The notes: generated by a model from the letters alone, not told the origin. 64,000 nucleotides of DNA from Watersipora subatra (GCF_963576615.1 NC_088708.1:48161196-48225195); one strand, 5' to 3'; shown: positions 12,701-22,125, counted from the stretch's first letter. Numbers and translations: made by a program.

Positions 12701-15700
12701 ACCATGGTAGTCTCAGGTGCTGTGAGATATCGTCAGGTGTGCCGATAAGGCACATAGAATACCTATGTGCACAAATATTCAACAATGTCCAATGTGGTTG
12801 ACTGGTGCAGGTGTTAGTGCGTAGGGCTACCAACCCGAACGCTGGGAGTTTGAATTTTGCATGGTGAAATCTTTTTTCACAACTGCACCTCAAACCGTGA
12901 CTTTGGACAGATGGACGAACAAACAAACGAATGAACGAACGAAAAAACATGGCCCTTAGTATAATAAAGATTCAGCAAAGGTTTTAGGTATAAAATTCTA
13001 AAAACTGTTTTTTGCGTATCTCAAGAATGCGACCATAACAGTTATATTAATGGTTGACTTGCAACAAAATTCACATTACAGTTATTTGGTATCAAAAGAT
13101 TGACCATGCTTTACTCTACTGTGTAGTAGGTGTAAAATATGTGGAAATGTGATTACAAGCTCTTATAAGCTCTAAAGAGAACAGTTAATCGCCGCCATCA
13201 CGAAACTGCCATAGAATAGAATCTCTTTTCAAAACAGGTCAAATGGGGCGTAGTTGAACACAATGGCTTCTGTTTACACTTTTATGCAACCTCATTCGTC
13301 GAAATATTTTCACAAATATACTTCACGCATTCGATAAAAACCATGTCTATTGCCCTTACGCGTCTATTTCATCATCATTGTAATGCTGTCATTTTGAGCA
13401 CTGATATCTTTTAACCTACGATGAAAAATCGTTTAATTTTTTAACCTTAGCTCGAAGGAGTGCATATCATTCTCTGATAAACATGACGAGCCTGTTGGTC
13501 ACCTGTGATGATCGAAAAATGCTGCAGAGATTATTCGCGTTGTTTGGCAGGAACTATGGGCCACATGATCAGATTACGACTAGACGATTATACCAAGCTG
13601 AAACAAAACTGTAAAGTAGCGAGCATCTATATTTGATACGGGTTCTTTGGTAAAACCCAAAGTGTTTGTCATAAACTAGTGCTACGAGAAGCTTTATATT
13701 GAGACTTTTATTGGCCTTTCAATTCACGTTCTCACGTGTCAAAACAATAACCAAATGGAATTCACACGTCAGAGAAATAAACTGATTCCAATCTATGGCG
13801 GTTTCATGATGGCGGCGATTAACTGTTCATTCTTGAGCTTTTAAGAGCTTGTAATCACATTTTCACATATTTTGCACCTACAACACTGCAGAGTAAGACA
13901 TGGTAAATCTTTTGATACCAAAAAACTGTAATGCGAATTTTGTTGTAAGTCAACCTTTATGTAACTTTTAACTAGTGGGTTGCATTATGCTTGATTGCTT
14001 GAAGGAGTCAGCAATATGGAGTTAGAGTTGCAACCTGAAACTCAATGAGATACCATGTAGTGATGACAGACTCTAACGAGTCTATAAGCAGAAATATAAA
14101 TACATGTATATAGCCTCAACAATGGGGTCCTTATTGTGACAATGAGCAGTCAGTGTATAAAACTGTAGAAAAAAAGTGGTACTTATGAACACCTGGAAGT
14201 AATTACAAGAAGTGATAACACGGTTTATACAACGTGGAGACACGGTTATAATAATTATGCACCTATGTTTTCATCGCTTGTGGTTGTTTACATGTGTATT
14301 GGGTTCCTCATGTGTCGAAATTATTGCCCATCACACTAGTCCGTACTAGCAGGACTTCATTATTAATTAGATTGCCTGCAGGTTGATTTTTAAGAGGCTG
14401 GTTCTCAGAAACCAGATGGAGTTTGAAACCAAACAGGCACACGCATACGCATGTAATAACAAAATGGGGTTTATTAATATATGAGATACATTAGATTGCA
14501 CATACAGTTTGTTAATTTTATGAGTATATTTAGGAAGGGCTTGTAATGTATATGTTTCAAAGATTACAGGAAGTCGTGGTAGATTCTTAGTAAGAGTTAT
14601 CTGGAAGCCATCAACTTTTTGTTATTAGAATCTTTTGCAATACTAGCATGAATAAACAAGCATGATAGTAATAATCTTTCACACAAAAGGAGAAATGTCC
14701 GTCCGTCCGTCCGTCCGTCTAAGCTGTCTGTGAGTTTTGGCAAAAATGGTTGCATTATACGAGATTCCAACTCGCAACAATCAACTTGCTGGACTAAAGG
14801 CCAGTTCACACTATATCGCTGTTTGTCAGCGTTTCCCTTATGTCGATTATGTGTACCCTGAATTGATGGCATCGACGAAGCATCGCGGGCACGTCGAAAA
14901 AATTTGCAGTTGTCAAACTTCTCCGATATTTCGCCGAGCATCGGTGATCTCTTTTCAAATGTGAACAATTTCGGCGATGGTAATTCGCGGTAGCGAATAA
15001 AGTGATTTATTTATATCTGTTTATGGTAGTCGCTGCGGGACTAGCTTTTGATTCCAGCACGCGGGAACAAAGAGTTTTCTTCGCAAAAATTAAAAAAGAT
15101 AACTGAAAACACCACGTCACGGAGAGTTTCCTGATGCAAACGCGGATCGGTATGTGATAGTATGAACATGGTTATCATCAACGATCCCCGAAGTATTGTG
15201 GCATCAACGTCGAAATCCGGCGATATAGTGTGAACTAGCCTTAACAGTAAAACACCTGCGCCACTCAACCACTTTTCCATAGTTTGGAATAATTGTACAT
15301 ATAGTTATTACACCTGACCGTCTCTCACAGCACACTAGACTGCCATGGTACTAGTAACAATAACTCAAGCAGTAATATGTATTGAATTGAGGACAACAAG
15401 TACACGACATCACTAGAGCACAGCTAGAGCAACAGAAGGTCTATTACAACATGAGCACCCTGATCACACTCAGTAATTTTGCTATAACTGGAAAAGCCAG
15501 CCTTGGGATGAATCATACGCGGAAAAAGATGGAATGGTATATACTGTAGATATGTATAAACAAGTGGTTATGCTATGTCACGCGCGGAACGTTTCTTCCA
15601 TAGTTGCTAAAGCTGGTCACCAAAGCTGGTCATAACCTTATCATATTATGATAAGGTTATGACCAGCTTTGGTGACCAGCTTTAGCAACTATGGGAGAAA

Positions 15701-18076
15701 CGGAGGAGGCGATATCTAAAAACTAACAAATAATATTATTATTTGTTAGTTTTTAGATATCGTCTCCTCCGTCTATCGTCTCCTAAAATTGGTAACTGTT
15801 TTACTTGCAGACAAAATACGACAGTTGAAAAACTTTTATCTACAAAATAAGTCGCTTTGCCTGTTAAATGTAGTCAGCAAAAATAAATGCTTCCACGATT
15901 CACTGATCTGACCGACTGAGCTACTGCGTTTTAAATACTATAAGTTATTTGCCGCTAATATATTTTTGACAAATTCAATAACTTTCCATTATAAATTGCT
16001 CTCCATCTTTAATAGTTACTGTCAGTCATTTCTGATAGCTTGGTAAACTCATTCTGAGTACTTCATGATACATTCCCTGACTTTGGCTCAAATTGACTTC
16101 AAAAAACTAGGTCAATGCTGCCAGTGATTGCTACATTTACAGACAATCTTTAGATAATGTCAGCAGTTTTCTTGTGTCGAACTAGTTGCGACGGATAATC
16201 TTTCTAGCAGTTTGAGAAAAGGTTTCATTCTTCTGCAAATTGCTACAAATTCGTGGAGTTAAGTTGCCCCCACGGTGTCATGTTTTATGTTTACACAATC
16301 ATATGGGGTACAATGTTATACTTATTGCAAAATCAAGCTATGCACTTATTTCTATTATTAGACTAGCCTCATACCATATACTGATGCTAATCATTGGACG
16401 AGTGGATTATGGTGACTCTCTGGCATGAAACCAGGATAATCAGTTCAATGGCCAAAGGCTACTAAAGTGATAGTTTTGTATAAATATAATATGATACTGA
16501 GCTGACATTGGGCTCTGGAAGTAGCTCTGAAAACTTACAGCTTTGCCAAATTAGACCAGTTGATGAACTTTTGTAATTAAATGTTTTTGTATTTTTAGAG
16601 TGACAATATCACCCTCTCGTCTGATGGAGGTGTCAAAATTGCTGACTTTGGTTTCTGTGCACAGTTGAGAAGCAGCACTGACATGAGAAAAACAGTGGGA
16701 GGAACTCTGTACTGGATGAGTCCTGAGGTGATAAGACAGTAAGTAATGAAGTAGCAAGACAACTCCACTTTGTGCTGGAGTTGTCTCAACCACGAAATAC
16801 CTAGCTTTTTGCATTTTTAAGCCTATATTAAAATTAATTATACATTTATGATTATTTTAAAACTAGGATAAATTTGAACCAAAAGATTGTTTTATTAAAA
16901 TATGTATTAAATATAGAAAATTCATGAAGCAAAAGCTTAAATGAATAAAAGCATGACTATAGGAATGAAAACATGTTTACGATGCTAACTGAAGGTGTAT
17001 CACAATTAATGAGACATTCTTAACTTGAAACGATTTTGCTCCCAGGTATGGAAAAGGTTTTCGAATCAGTAGTATCCATTTCACACACAAACGCAACCAC
17101 TTGTCTATAAATAAAAACAGAGGCTTGTTCAAAAACATATTTATTTTTGTTAACTAAATGCATAGCTATGGCTACCCAATAATTGCTTGCTTTGAAAAAG
17201 GTCTCAAATGTCCAAATGACTTGATTACATTTATATAACTGACAAACTCTGTTGTCAGTTTCAGAAAGCTAGTGAAAGCTAGGTTGTTTTAAAACAGATA
17301 GTTTTCCACATGACAAGCAAAGAGATTACTAACTATACAGTATAGATGTAGTAGATTACTAACTCTACAGTATAGATCTAATAGATTACTAACTATACAG
17401 CATACACATAGTATATTACTCGCTATACAGTATACATGTAGTATTTTACTCGCTATACAATACATACGTAGTATATTACTAGCTATACAGTACATATGTG
17501 GTATATTACTAGTTATACAGTATACATGTAGTAAATTACTTGCTATAAAGTATACATGTAGTATATTACTCGCTATACAATACATATGTAGTATATTACT
17601 AGCTATACAGTATACATGTAGTAGAATACTAGCTGTACAGTAAACATGTAGTAGTGGAAAGATGAAGCAAAAAGTGTACTTCTGTGTTTCATGTAGAACT
17701 GCTGAGTCTATTCATCTTATCTAATTTGATGGAATCTTACAATTTCAGAAAGCCGTACAATGAAAAAACAGATATCTGGAGTTTAGGAATTCTCATTATG
17801 GAAATGATACAAGGAGAACCACCATACCTTGACGAACCTCCCTTGAAAGTCATGCAAAAAATCGTCAAAAAAGGGAGACCAAAGTTCTGCAGAGATATCA
17901 AAATTTCCGATGAGCTTGACAAATTTTTAGACTTATGTTTTGAGAAGAAGATTGAAAAGAGGGCTACAGCTCAAACACTGCTCTTTCACCCCTTTATAAC
18001 TAACAATGCCACCAAAAAGCAGGAACTCAGGCCGCTTATTGCCGTTCTAACTGACAAACTCTATGAACCTGCATGA
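4225..18076 (+). CDS. p21-activated kinase (PAK)-like Ser/Thr protein kinase, 3' five exons (N-terminus not seen)
   Basis: Exons 4225-4291, 8260-8468, 9813-9940, 16599-16738 and 17749-18076 join in frame (GT-AG, phases match at every junction) into about 290 residues covering a whole kinase domain. PAKs are Rac/Cdc42-responsive kinases acting on the actin cytoskeleton and MAPK signalling. Seen in order: glycine loop EGSTGVV, VAIK lysine, alphaC glutamate in VKELE, hinge VMEYMDAGNL, catalytic HRDIKSDN, DFGFCAQL, activation segment TVGGTLYWMSPE, DIWSLGI and GEPPYLDEPP. SDN after HRDIK, DFGFCAQ and the EGEPPY-like motif are PAK hallmarks. Oddities: the first glycine of GxGxxG is Asp, and TPYWMAPE reads TLYWMSPE. 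The CRIB and autoinhibitory region must lie upstream, so group I or II cannot be settled. The family is secure; the paralogue is not. Confidence 0.88.
4539..4595. repeat. Short dispersed repeat
   Basis: actagaaattccactgtcat followed by acagcccacgaccaaagaga recurs almost unchanged at 44769-44820. Type unknown, probably a transposon end. Confidence 0.55.
4610..5425. repeat. 79-bp satellite, about 10 units, built from a SINE head
   Basis: The unit contains gtacacatagttattacacc, tgataatctctcatggcaca and ccagactaccagggtacta. About 60 of 79 bases match the 5' head of the local SINE (compare 3527-3586 and 15289-15350, same orientation); the other 18 or so (tactatggatgtaaagtt) are extra. It lies in the intron after the first visible kinase exon. 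Confidence 0.88.
5951..7053 (+). mobile_element. Helitron-like element, non-autonomous
   Basis: The 3' end is gcttgggcaatgccgagc (6-bp stem, one G-T pair), then attcagCTAG followed by target T, as Helitrons end. The 5' end is less sure: tctacatatatata then gtctgtcgtcttctgacagt, like the other Helitron 5' ends here. 6860-6960 matches 20925-21010. No Rep or helicase is present. Confidence 0.55.
7287..7545 (+). mobile_element. About 255-bp MITE carrying two CRE sites, copy 1
   Basis: The ends are tccttcgttttttcgtgacg and, inverted, tccatcgtttttttttgacg. Both contain the perfect CREB/ATF palindrome TGACGTCA (7302-7309 and 7523-7530). The same element lies inverted at 44881-45131. Internal atcgttgtccgccatcttta and gatggcggctttttcgtg are conserved between copies. 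Confidence 0.72.
7546..8259. other. Intron tail with transposon remnants
   Basis: 8155-8195 (ttacgttatttggaattta then cgttatactgc) looks like a mariner/pogo-type terminal repeat read outward. A possible partner lies at 7078-7110 (cagtaggcgcttctataaca). The pairing is imperfect, so no element is called. A short (TA)n run is at 8200-8222. Confidence 0.3.
8260..8468 (+). CDS. PAK-like kinase, exon with glycine loop, VAIK lysine and alphaC
   Basis: Acceptor ttttag before 8260; donor gttggt from 8469. It encodes STGVVYIGRDNESDEVVAIK, the alphaC helix, LKHSNIVNY and the hinge strand ending VMEYMD. Reading into the intron gives a longer open frame that ends at 8608; those downstream codons are low-complexity Leu/Ser and not coding. 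Confidence 0.88.
8469..9812. other. Kinase intron with microsatellites and a pogo end
   Basis: Contains ATT-rich microsatellite at 8870-8960, a solo pogo terminal repeat at 9614-9680 and a (TA)n run at 9728-9764. Open frames at 8610-8816 and 9108-9347 show no family resemblance. Confidence 0.5.
9614..9680. repeat. Solo terminal repeat of pogo element B
   Basis: ataactcgaaaactttcgct, cggtcccgtgaagcttgagt and tatctatgtttgactgta match, in reverse complement, the left end of the element at 60745 (cagtgaaactcaac, acgggaccgagag). No transposase lies beside it. Confidence 0.6.
9813..9940 (+). CDS. PAK-like kinase, exon ending in catalytic HRDIK
   Basis: Acceptor tttgcag before 9813 and donor gtatga from 9941. 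42 codons encode AGNLTGLCTHLVLDE, VAREVLRGLHYLHSHRI and IHRDIK, so the catalytic-loop Asp is the third residue from the exon end. The first codon is completed by one base of the preceding exon (GCT, Ala). Confidence 0.88.
10005..10485. repeat. Minisatellite of tgatatgttgacatgt type
   Basis: About 480 bases of alternating tgatatgt, tgacatgt and tgctgatatg words with no fixed higher period, in the kinase intron. The apparent His/Gln/Ile/Ser-rich open frames on the minus strand come from the repeat. Confidence 0.92.
10817..10905. repeat. 21-bp minisatellite, 4 copies
   Basis: Unit ggcaaggatgggtgggggcgt, G-rich on +. Confidence 0.88.
10906..12697. other. Kinase intron, no gene recognised
   Basis: 10985-11100 has repeated aattgaattgaatt words, with the same gaattgaa motif again at 12200-12345. 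No conserved coding or RNA signature was seen in the open frames at 11110-11370 and 11784-12044. Confidence 0.4.
12698..12971 (+). repeat. tRNA-derived SINE
   Basis: Head gtgctgtgagatatcgtcag, tRNA-like part with A box tggtgcaggtgttagtgcgt and B box gggagtttgaattttg, then caaaccgtgactttggacag, an (ACGA)n run and tail cttagtataataaagatt. It matches the copies at 38745 and 49785. Confidence 0.72.
13051..13956. mobile_element. TTAA-type palindromic DNA element (MITE B), copy 1
   Basis: Inverted terminal repeats of more than 150 bp start tggttgacttgcaacaaaat and end attttgttgtaagtcaacct. Flanks are TTAA and TTAT. The interior is inverted relative to the copies at 54406 and 61133. No transposase is present. 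TTAA target sites suggest piggyBac or Kolobok mobilisation. Confidence 0.8.
14325..14470 (-). repeat. Dispersed repeat D, copy 1
   Basis: attgcctgcaggttgatttt, ggctggttctcagaaaccag and atggagtttgaaaccaaa recur at 46365, and inverted at 35025 and 41945. The copies at 35025 and 41945 are preceded by GT-rich microsatellites, so a GT-rich end seems part of the family. Class unknown. Confidence 0.6.
14660..15355 (-). repeat. tRNA-derived SINE split by a Harbinger-like MITE
   Basis: The SINE 3' part (rich in gtccgtccgtccgtccgtct) is at 14660-14797 and its head (atagttattacacctgaccg, tctctcacagcacactagac) is at 15242-15355, both on the minus strand. The pieces are separated exactly by the 444-bp element. 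Confidence 0.75.
14798..15241. mobile_element. PIF/Harbinger-like MITE
   Basis: 444 bp with terminal inverted repeats aggccagttcacactatatc and, at the right end in reverse complement, aggctagttcacactatatc. Flanked by the 3-bp duplication TAA on both sides, the Harbinger target-site type. Open frames inside are spurious. Confidence 0.85.
15590..15702. repeat. Near-perfect palindrome 1 (56-bp arms, 1-base centre)
   Basis: Centre T at 15646. From there outward ccatagttgctaaagctggt and the following bases pair exactly with their reverse complement; only one mismatch occurs near the outer end. The arm contains a local ctggtcaccaaagctggtca duplication. Confidence 0.95.
15700..15772. repeat. Near-perfect palindrome 2 (36-bp arms, 1-base centre)
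   Basis: Centre T at 15736. ggaggcgatatctaaaaact and the AT-rich inner part pair with their mirror with one mismatch, which would be a G-U pair in RNA. It overlaps the outer end of palindrome 1 by about 3 bases. Confidence 0.95.
15773..16598. other. Kinase intron end, nothing recognised
   Basis: Unique-looking AT-rich sequence with no repeat or RNA signature seen. Confidence 0.4.
16599..16738 (+). CDS. PAK-like kinase, exon with DFG motif and activation loop
   Basis: Acceptor tttttag before 16599 and donor gtaagt from 16739. It encodes SDNITLSSDGGVKIADFGFC and, after AQL, the activation segment DMRKTVGGTLYWMSPEVIR. The activation-loop Thr matching the PAK autophosphorylation site is kept (RKTVGGT). 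The exon ends with CA of a Gln codon completed in the last exon. Confidence 0.9.
17325..17655. repeat. 30-bp minisatellite, about 11 units, before the last kinase exon
   Basis: Unit tatacatgtagtatattact plus agctatacag. It ends about 95 bases before the acceptor of the last kinase exon. The Cys/Tyr-rich minus-strand open frame is an artefact. Confidence 0.92.
17749..18076 (+). CDS. PAK-like kinase, last exon (C-lobe and stop)
   Basis: Acceptor atttcag before 17749. 108 codons and TGA encode KPYNEKTDIWSLGILIMEMI, GEPPYLDEPPLKVMQKI, then the C-lobe with EKRATAQTLLFHPF. The C-terminal tail ELRPLIAVLTDKLYEPA resembles the short helix after the PAK kinase domain. A poly(A) signal follows about 160 bases on. 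Confidence 0.92.
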
Positions 18077-18233
18077 GCCCCAAATACACTCTTTATTAAC
18101 AACTACCTGTATTCAAACCTGTTCAGTGTACTCATTATTTTCTACCCTCTAGAGATATCATCAGTAGTGCAAGAGAACCTTTAATTTTTTTTATTCACAT
18201 GTGTTTTATTTTTTACATATTTTCACACATTTC

Positions 18234-18239
18234 AATAAA
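18234..18239 (+). terminator. poly(A) signal of the PAK-like gene
   Basis: Canonical AATAAA 158 bases after the TGA stop, in a T-rich 3'UTR. It is the first such hexamer after the stop. Confidence 0.65.
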
Positions 18240-18640
18240 AGTACTTGGTGATAATATGCTTTTAAAGGTTATGCAAGTAGATGAGGCATGTCTTTTATCT
18301 CGTTTCTCAATAGAACCGCTTACTACTATTCTGCAGTGGGTCATGCTATTTCTATAGCTTTGGTTGCGTAGGCGCCATTAAATTTTTGATCCCGTTGATT
18401 TCTTTTTCACAAACATTGGAAATGCATAAAAGCTTTCTTACTCTCTTATTAGTATTTCTTATTAGTCTCAGATCTAGCAGTACTTAATTTTATGCCCACA
18501 TCAGAGCAAGTAGTACACTAATCTCAGCAATCGGTCATTGCATTTGTAATCAGCAGACATGGCAGTTTTTTTACTCACAAAAATGTGTGAATTGAATATT
18601 AGTCTGTGCATCAATCTCAGCTAGTAGATGAACCAATATT
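18240..18640. other. Intergenic sequence after the PAK-like gene
   Basis: AT-rich, nothing recognised. Confidence 0.4.
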
Positions 18641-19132
18641 ATTTCTCTATCTCTCTATTTCTTTCTCTATCTCTTTGTCCTCTCTCTTTCCCACTCTCTC
18701 TCCCCTCTCTCTCTCCACTCTCTCTTTCCCTCCTCTCTCTCTCCCCTCTATCTCTCTCTCTCCCCTCTCTCTCCCCCCTCTCTCTTTCTCCCCCCCCTCT
18801 CTCTCCCCTCTTACTCTTTCCCCCTCTCTCTCCACCCCCTTCTCTCTCTCCTCCTTTCTCTTTCCCTCTCTTTCTCTCCCCTCTCTCTCCCCTTCCCTCC
18901 CTCTCTATCTCTCTCTCCCCCTTTTTCTCTCCTCTCTCTCTCCCCTTCCCTCTCTATCTCTCTCCTCTTTCTCCCCCTTCCCTCCCTCTCTATCTCTCTC
19001 TCCCCCTTTTTCTCCCCTCTCTCCCCTTCCCTCTCTCTCTCCTCTCTCCCCTTTCTCTCTCCTTCCCTCTCTTCCCCTCTCCTCTTCTCTCCTCTTTTCC
19101 CCTTTCCTCCTTCCTTCTCTTCTCTCTCTCCG
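18640..19132. repeat. (CT)n-rich low-complexity tract
   Basis: About 490 bases of almost pure pyrimidine (ctctctccc, tttctct, ccccctctctc). The Ser/Leu/Pro-rich open frames across it are artefacts. It may be a triplex-forming (H-DNA) tract. Confidence 0.95.
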
Positions 19133-19467
19133 TTTTGGGTTCTGTAAAGGTGTCCAGGTTACAGTCTCCATTTGTATGGGGGTTGACGGTTTAGTCGCTG
19201 TCGACTCGACCCATGTACAGGTGGCACTAGATGATGGCACTAAACATTCTACAGGTTATTTGGGACTGAGGCTACAACTTGAGAATAAAATAGTTCTAAA
19301 GCTACAATTAGGTAATAGTTAAACATCATAGTAAAGTCAATTGAATGTTCATACATGTTGTGAGGATGGAGTGTTACTTTATGTTTTGAAATCGTGTGGA
19401 AAATATAAGGTATTGAGCAAATATAATTGTGATAACTCTTGAATGGTGGCTTCTTCCTTTATGGTTA

Positions 19468-19690
19468 TCTATATACATGTATATGTTTCTCAAAGTATGT
19501 CGTCTGTCTGCATTCTGGCTATACCTATTAAAATCTTGGTTTTAGAATCCGCATTCTGATGGATTTGACCTCACAATAATGCATTGACAAGTTTCTTATC
19601 CGGACGCTCTACCACTGAGCTAGAACAGCATAATAGTCAGTTACTTTTTCATATACTGCATACGCATATGCTAATTATTTTAGCCTTGCG
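19468..19690 (+). mobile_element. Helitron 5' end with internal tRNA-like segment
   Basis: Starts A then TCTATATACATGTATATG, followed by tttctcaaagtatgtcgtct, ggctatacctattaaaatct and, on the minus strand, a tRNA-like part (tagctcagtggtagagcgtc, then aggtcaaatcc). It matches the 5' end of the Helitron at 40001-40390. The element may extend to about 21010; no 3' CTAG end was found. Confidence 0.5.
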
Positions 19691-20708
19691 TTCACGGGTT
19701 ACGATGTTCTGTTCAGAAATATTTTGGACTTAAGTATATGCAACGCAATGCTTCTTTGTCTTTTTTTGTTAAAGCTAATAATTTATCTCAAATTAAAATT
19801 GGCGATTTTTGTACTGATTATATAAGTTACCAAAGGATATACATTGCATCGACATTTCATAGTTTAAATACTTGCTATTTATTTTACATCTACATTTACT
19901 TCGCTACTAATTTATTCCAGCCGCTCAGAAAACTTTTTCCCAGCTACATTATGTTTTTTGAATTCTGATTTGGTACCTTGCGCTCCATAATCATTAAATA
20001 TGAACAGAGATTTTATTCGTTTAAAAAATCTTTTTACGTTTAAATTAAAACATCTTTGTTTGTATGAACATTTTTCAATTTTTTGTTTAACGTTTATTTT
20101 AATAGCGATATAGTATATTAACAAGCGCAACTTCCTTTCACAAAAGTTCCTATCAGTGCTCGCTTTGTGTATTAGCTTACACATCTTTCCTTCTAAACAT
20201 AACCAAGTAATAATTCGTAATTATTTTCACATTTTACGACAAACATTTGTAAGATTACTGTAAGATTATTTGTTAGATTATCTGTAAGATTTATCGTGTA
20301 ATATTACAAATATCAGTTATTTTTCGCTCTCTTATATTTATATACATTCACATATTGTGAGAAATATATATAGATTTACATTCTCTTATTACATTTATAA
20401 ACGTCTTATAACTTTTAAAGTTTATAATATAAGTTTTTAAAGTTTGTTTCATTATCGTTAATAATTCAACTTGCACATTTGTAAACATAATTTTAGTATC
20501 GTGTTTGAAGTTGAAACATTATTCATTTTCCTATCATTGTTATTATCACTTAGTTTCAAATCTTTGTTATTAATATTAATTTTTTATTCAACTATTTTTG
20601 ACAGACATTGTTGTAATAAAATTTCAACTACAAAATACTACCATAATCTGTCATATTTTTTTATTAATCTGTTAAATACATGTCTTCTCAGAAGTTACAC
20701 AGTGTCTA

Positions 20709-20894
20709 ATGCCTGCAAAGAAAAGAACCTGCAATGATTCATCAGAGGAAAGTGAAGAAAGGCTTAGAAAAGACAGGCTGAGGAAAGCAGCTGCTAAAGC
20801 CTTAGAAAAAACAGCAAAAAACGTATGCTTAGCAAAGGCCAGAGAAAGGAGAGCACAACTTCGAGCATCACAGACTGACAAACAACGTGCATAA
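20709..20894 (+). pseudogene. Helitron-type basic repeat ORF fragment
   Basis: 61 codons with ESEERLRKDRLRKAAAKALE and AKARERRAQLRASQTDKQRA. They resemble the Arg/Glu/Ala-rich repeats (ETxEQRxxRLxxxRxRxxxxRA type) found at the start of Helitron Rep-helicase and related proteins. It lies downstream of a Helitron 5' end and just before a segment shared with the Helitron at 5951-7053. No Rep or helicase domain follows. Assignment is by pattern only. Confidence 0.4.
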
Positions 20895-20924
20895 ATTTTC
20901 GCATGCCAACACTGAAACAAACGG

Positions 20925-21010
20925 AAATCATATAATTGTATACCAAATAACTTTTGATTGTAATCGTAGCGAAATAGACTATATTTAGACGTTACTCGCT
21001 AATGAGTTCA
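20925..21010 (+). repeat. Segment shared with the Helitron at 5951-7053
   Basis: atcatataattgtataccaa, then tgtaatcgtagcgaaataga and cgttactcgctaat, match 6870-6955 at most positions. Confidence 0.6.
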
Positions 21011-22125
21011 CATTTACATTTAAACACCTTTACATTTTTATTTTTCTTTCTAATTTATTTCAACAAAACACTTCTTTCAAGTTATAAAATTTTAAACTTA
21101 CAGTTGTTTGAAAACCATTAAAGTTGTTTTATTTATTTTTAATTTAGTTGTCCTGCATAAAACCTTTTCCGTATGAGGTGAAGTTTGAAAGTTGCAGTTG
21201 TTTGACAAAGTTTGAAAACCTTTACAGTTGTTTTTATTTTCTCTCTTAATTTATTTCAACTACACAAAACACTTCTCTCATGATATGTAGTTTGAAAGTT
21301 AGAATGGCAAATGTTGTTATAATGTTGTGAATCTGGACTTGCATCTCCTTTATAAACAAAATGGATGTCGTAATACTATCATTCCAGGAAATACTTTGCA
21401 CATTTCAATTACCCACAATAGAACCACCAGAACCCTACAAGGAACCACATTCCGATCAGATAACAGCAGAAGAGAGGCAGGAAGTAAGTCAAAGATCATA
21501 AAGTGTGTTGTTTTTTATATGTTGCTGCTGTGTGAAAAGGCTAAACTCTCCCTAAAATAGCCTTCCAATAACATATCGCTTTTGTATCTCTTTTTCATTA
21601 TGTTTTGAGCCCATTTTGTTTCATTCAAACGAGGGGTTTGAGATTGCCTTTATGAATCATTGTGTTTAGTAATGGAAATGAACCGGGAAGCATGTTCTAC
21701 ATTCAGTTTGAAGATACAACATGAAAATGCCTGACAGCAAGTGACACACAAGCAACTCTGTTAGTCTCTCACAAATCTATCAATCAAATCAAATAAATCT
21801 ATAGGCCTATATTAAGTAATCTGCTTTTGACAGCTACTCAGAGGGGAGGACTCGATGATAGAAAGGTGTCATGAATGTTTTTATTATTTATGGTGATGCC
21901 ATGTATGAACTGGTATTTAAGCAAAATTTTCCAAATAATGAAACTAAATTGCAACAAGCTAGCAGGAAGTTTTTATATATTATTATATTGCCTGCAGTGA
22001 GGTCTAACTAGCCTTGATTCATTGGTTGTGGTAAGAATGGAATGTTGAGAAAACAGATAAAATGAGGACTGTGGTTCATAATGGTATGACAACTTTTGCA
22101 GATAGTATACGACCGACCGGATAAT
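21011..22125. other. Intergenic, with an imperfect direct repeat
   Basis: 21060-21300 holds two to three copies of a block with acttctttcaagttataaa, gttgtttgaaaacc and ttaatttatttcaac. The open frame at 21327-21560 has no recognisable similarity. Confidence 0.4.

Noticed and set aside
14597..15280. Three open frames of 75-123 codons
   Set aside because: They cross the boundaries between a SINE and the Harbinger-like MITE, so they are chance frames.
18606..19322. Long Ser/Leu/Pro-rich open frames on both strands
   Set aside because: They lie in an almost pure CT tract; stop codons are rare there by composition.
19545..19630. Functional tRNA gene on the minus strand
   Set aside because: The A box is good but the anticodon and T arms do not fold well and the B box lacks a base; it is a segment of a repeat.
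21327..21560. 77-codon frame with an internal donor-like site
   Set aside because: No similarity recognised and no partner exon.
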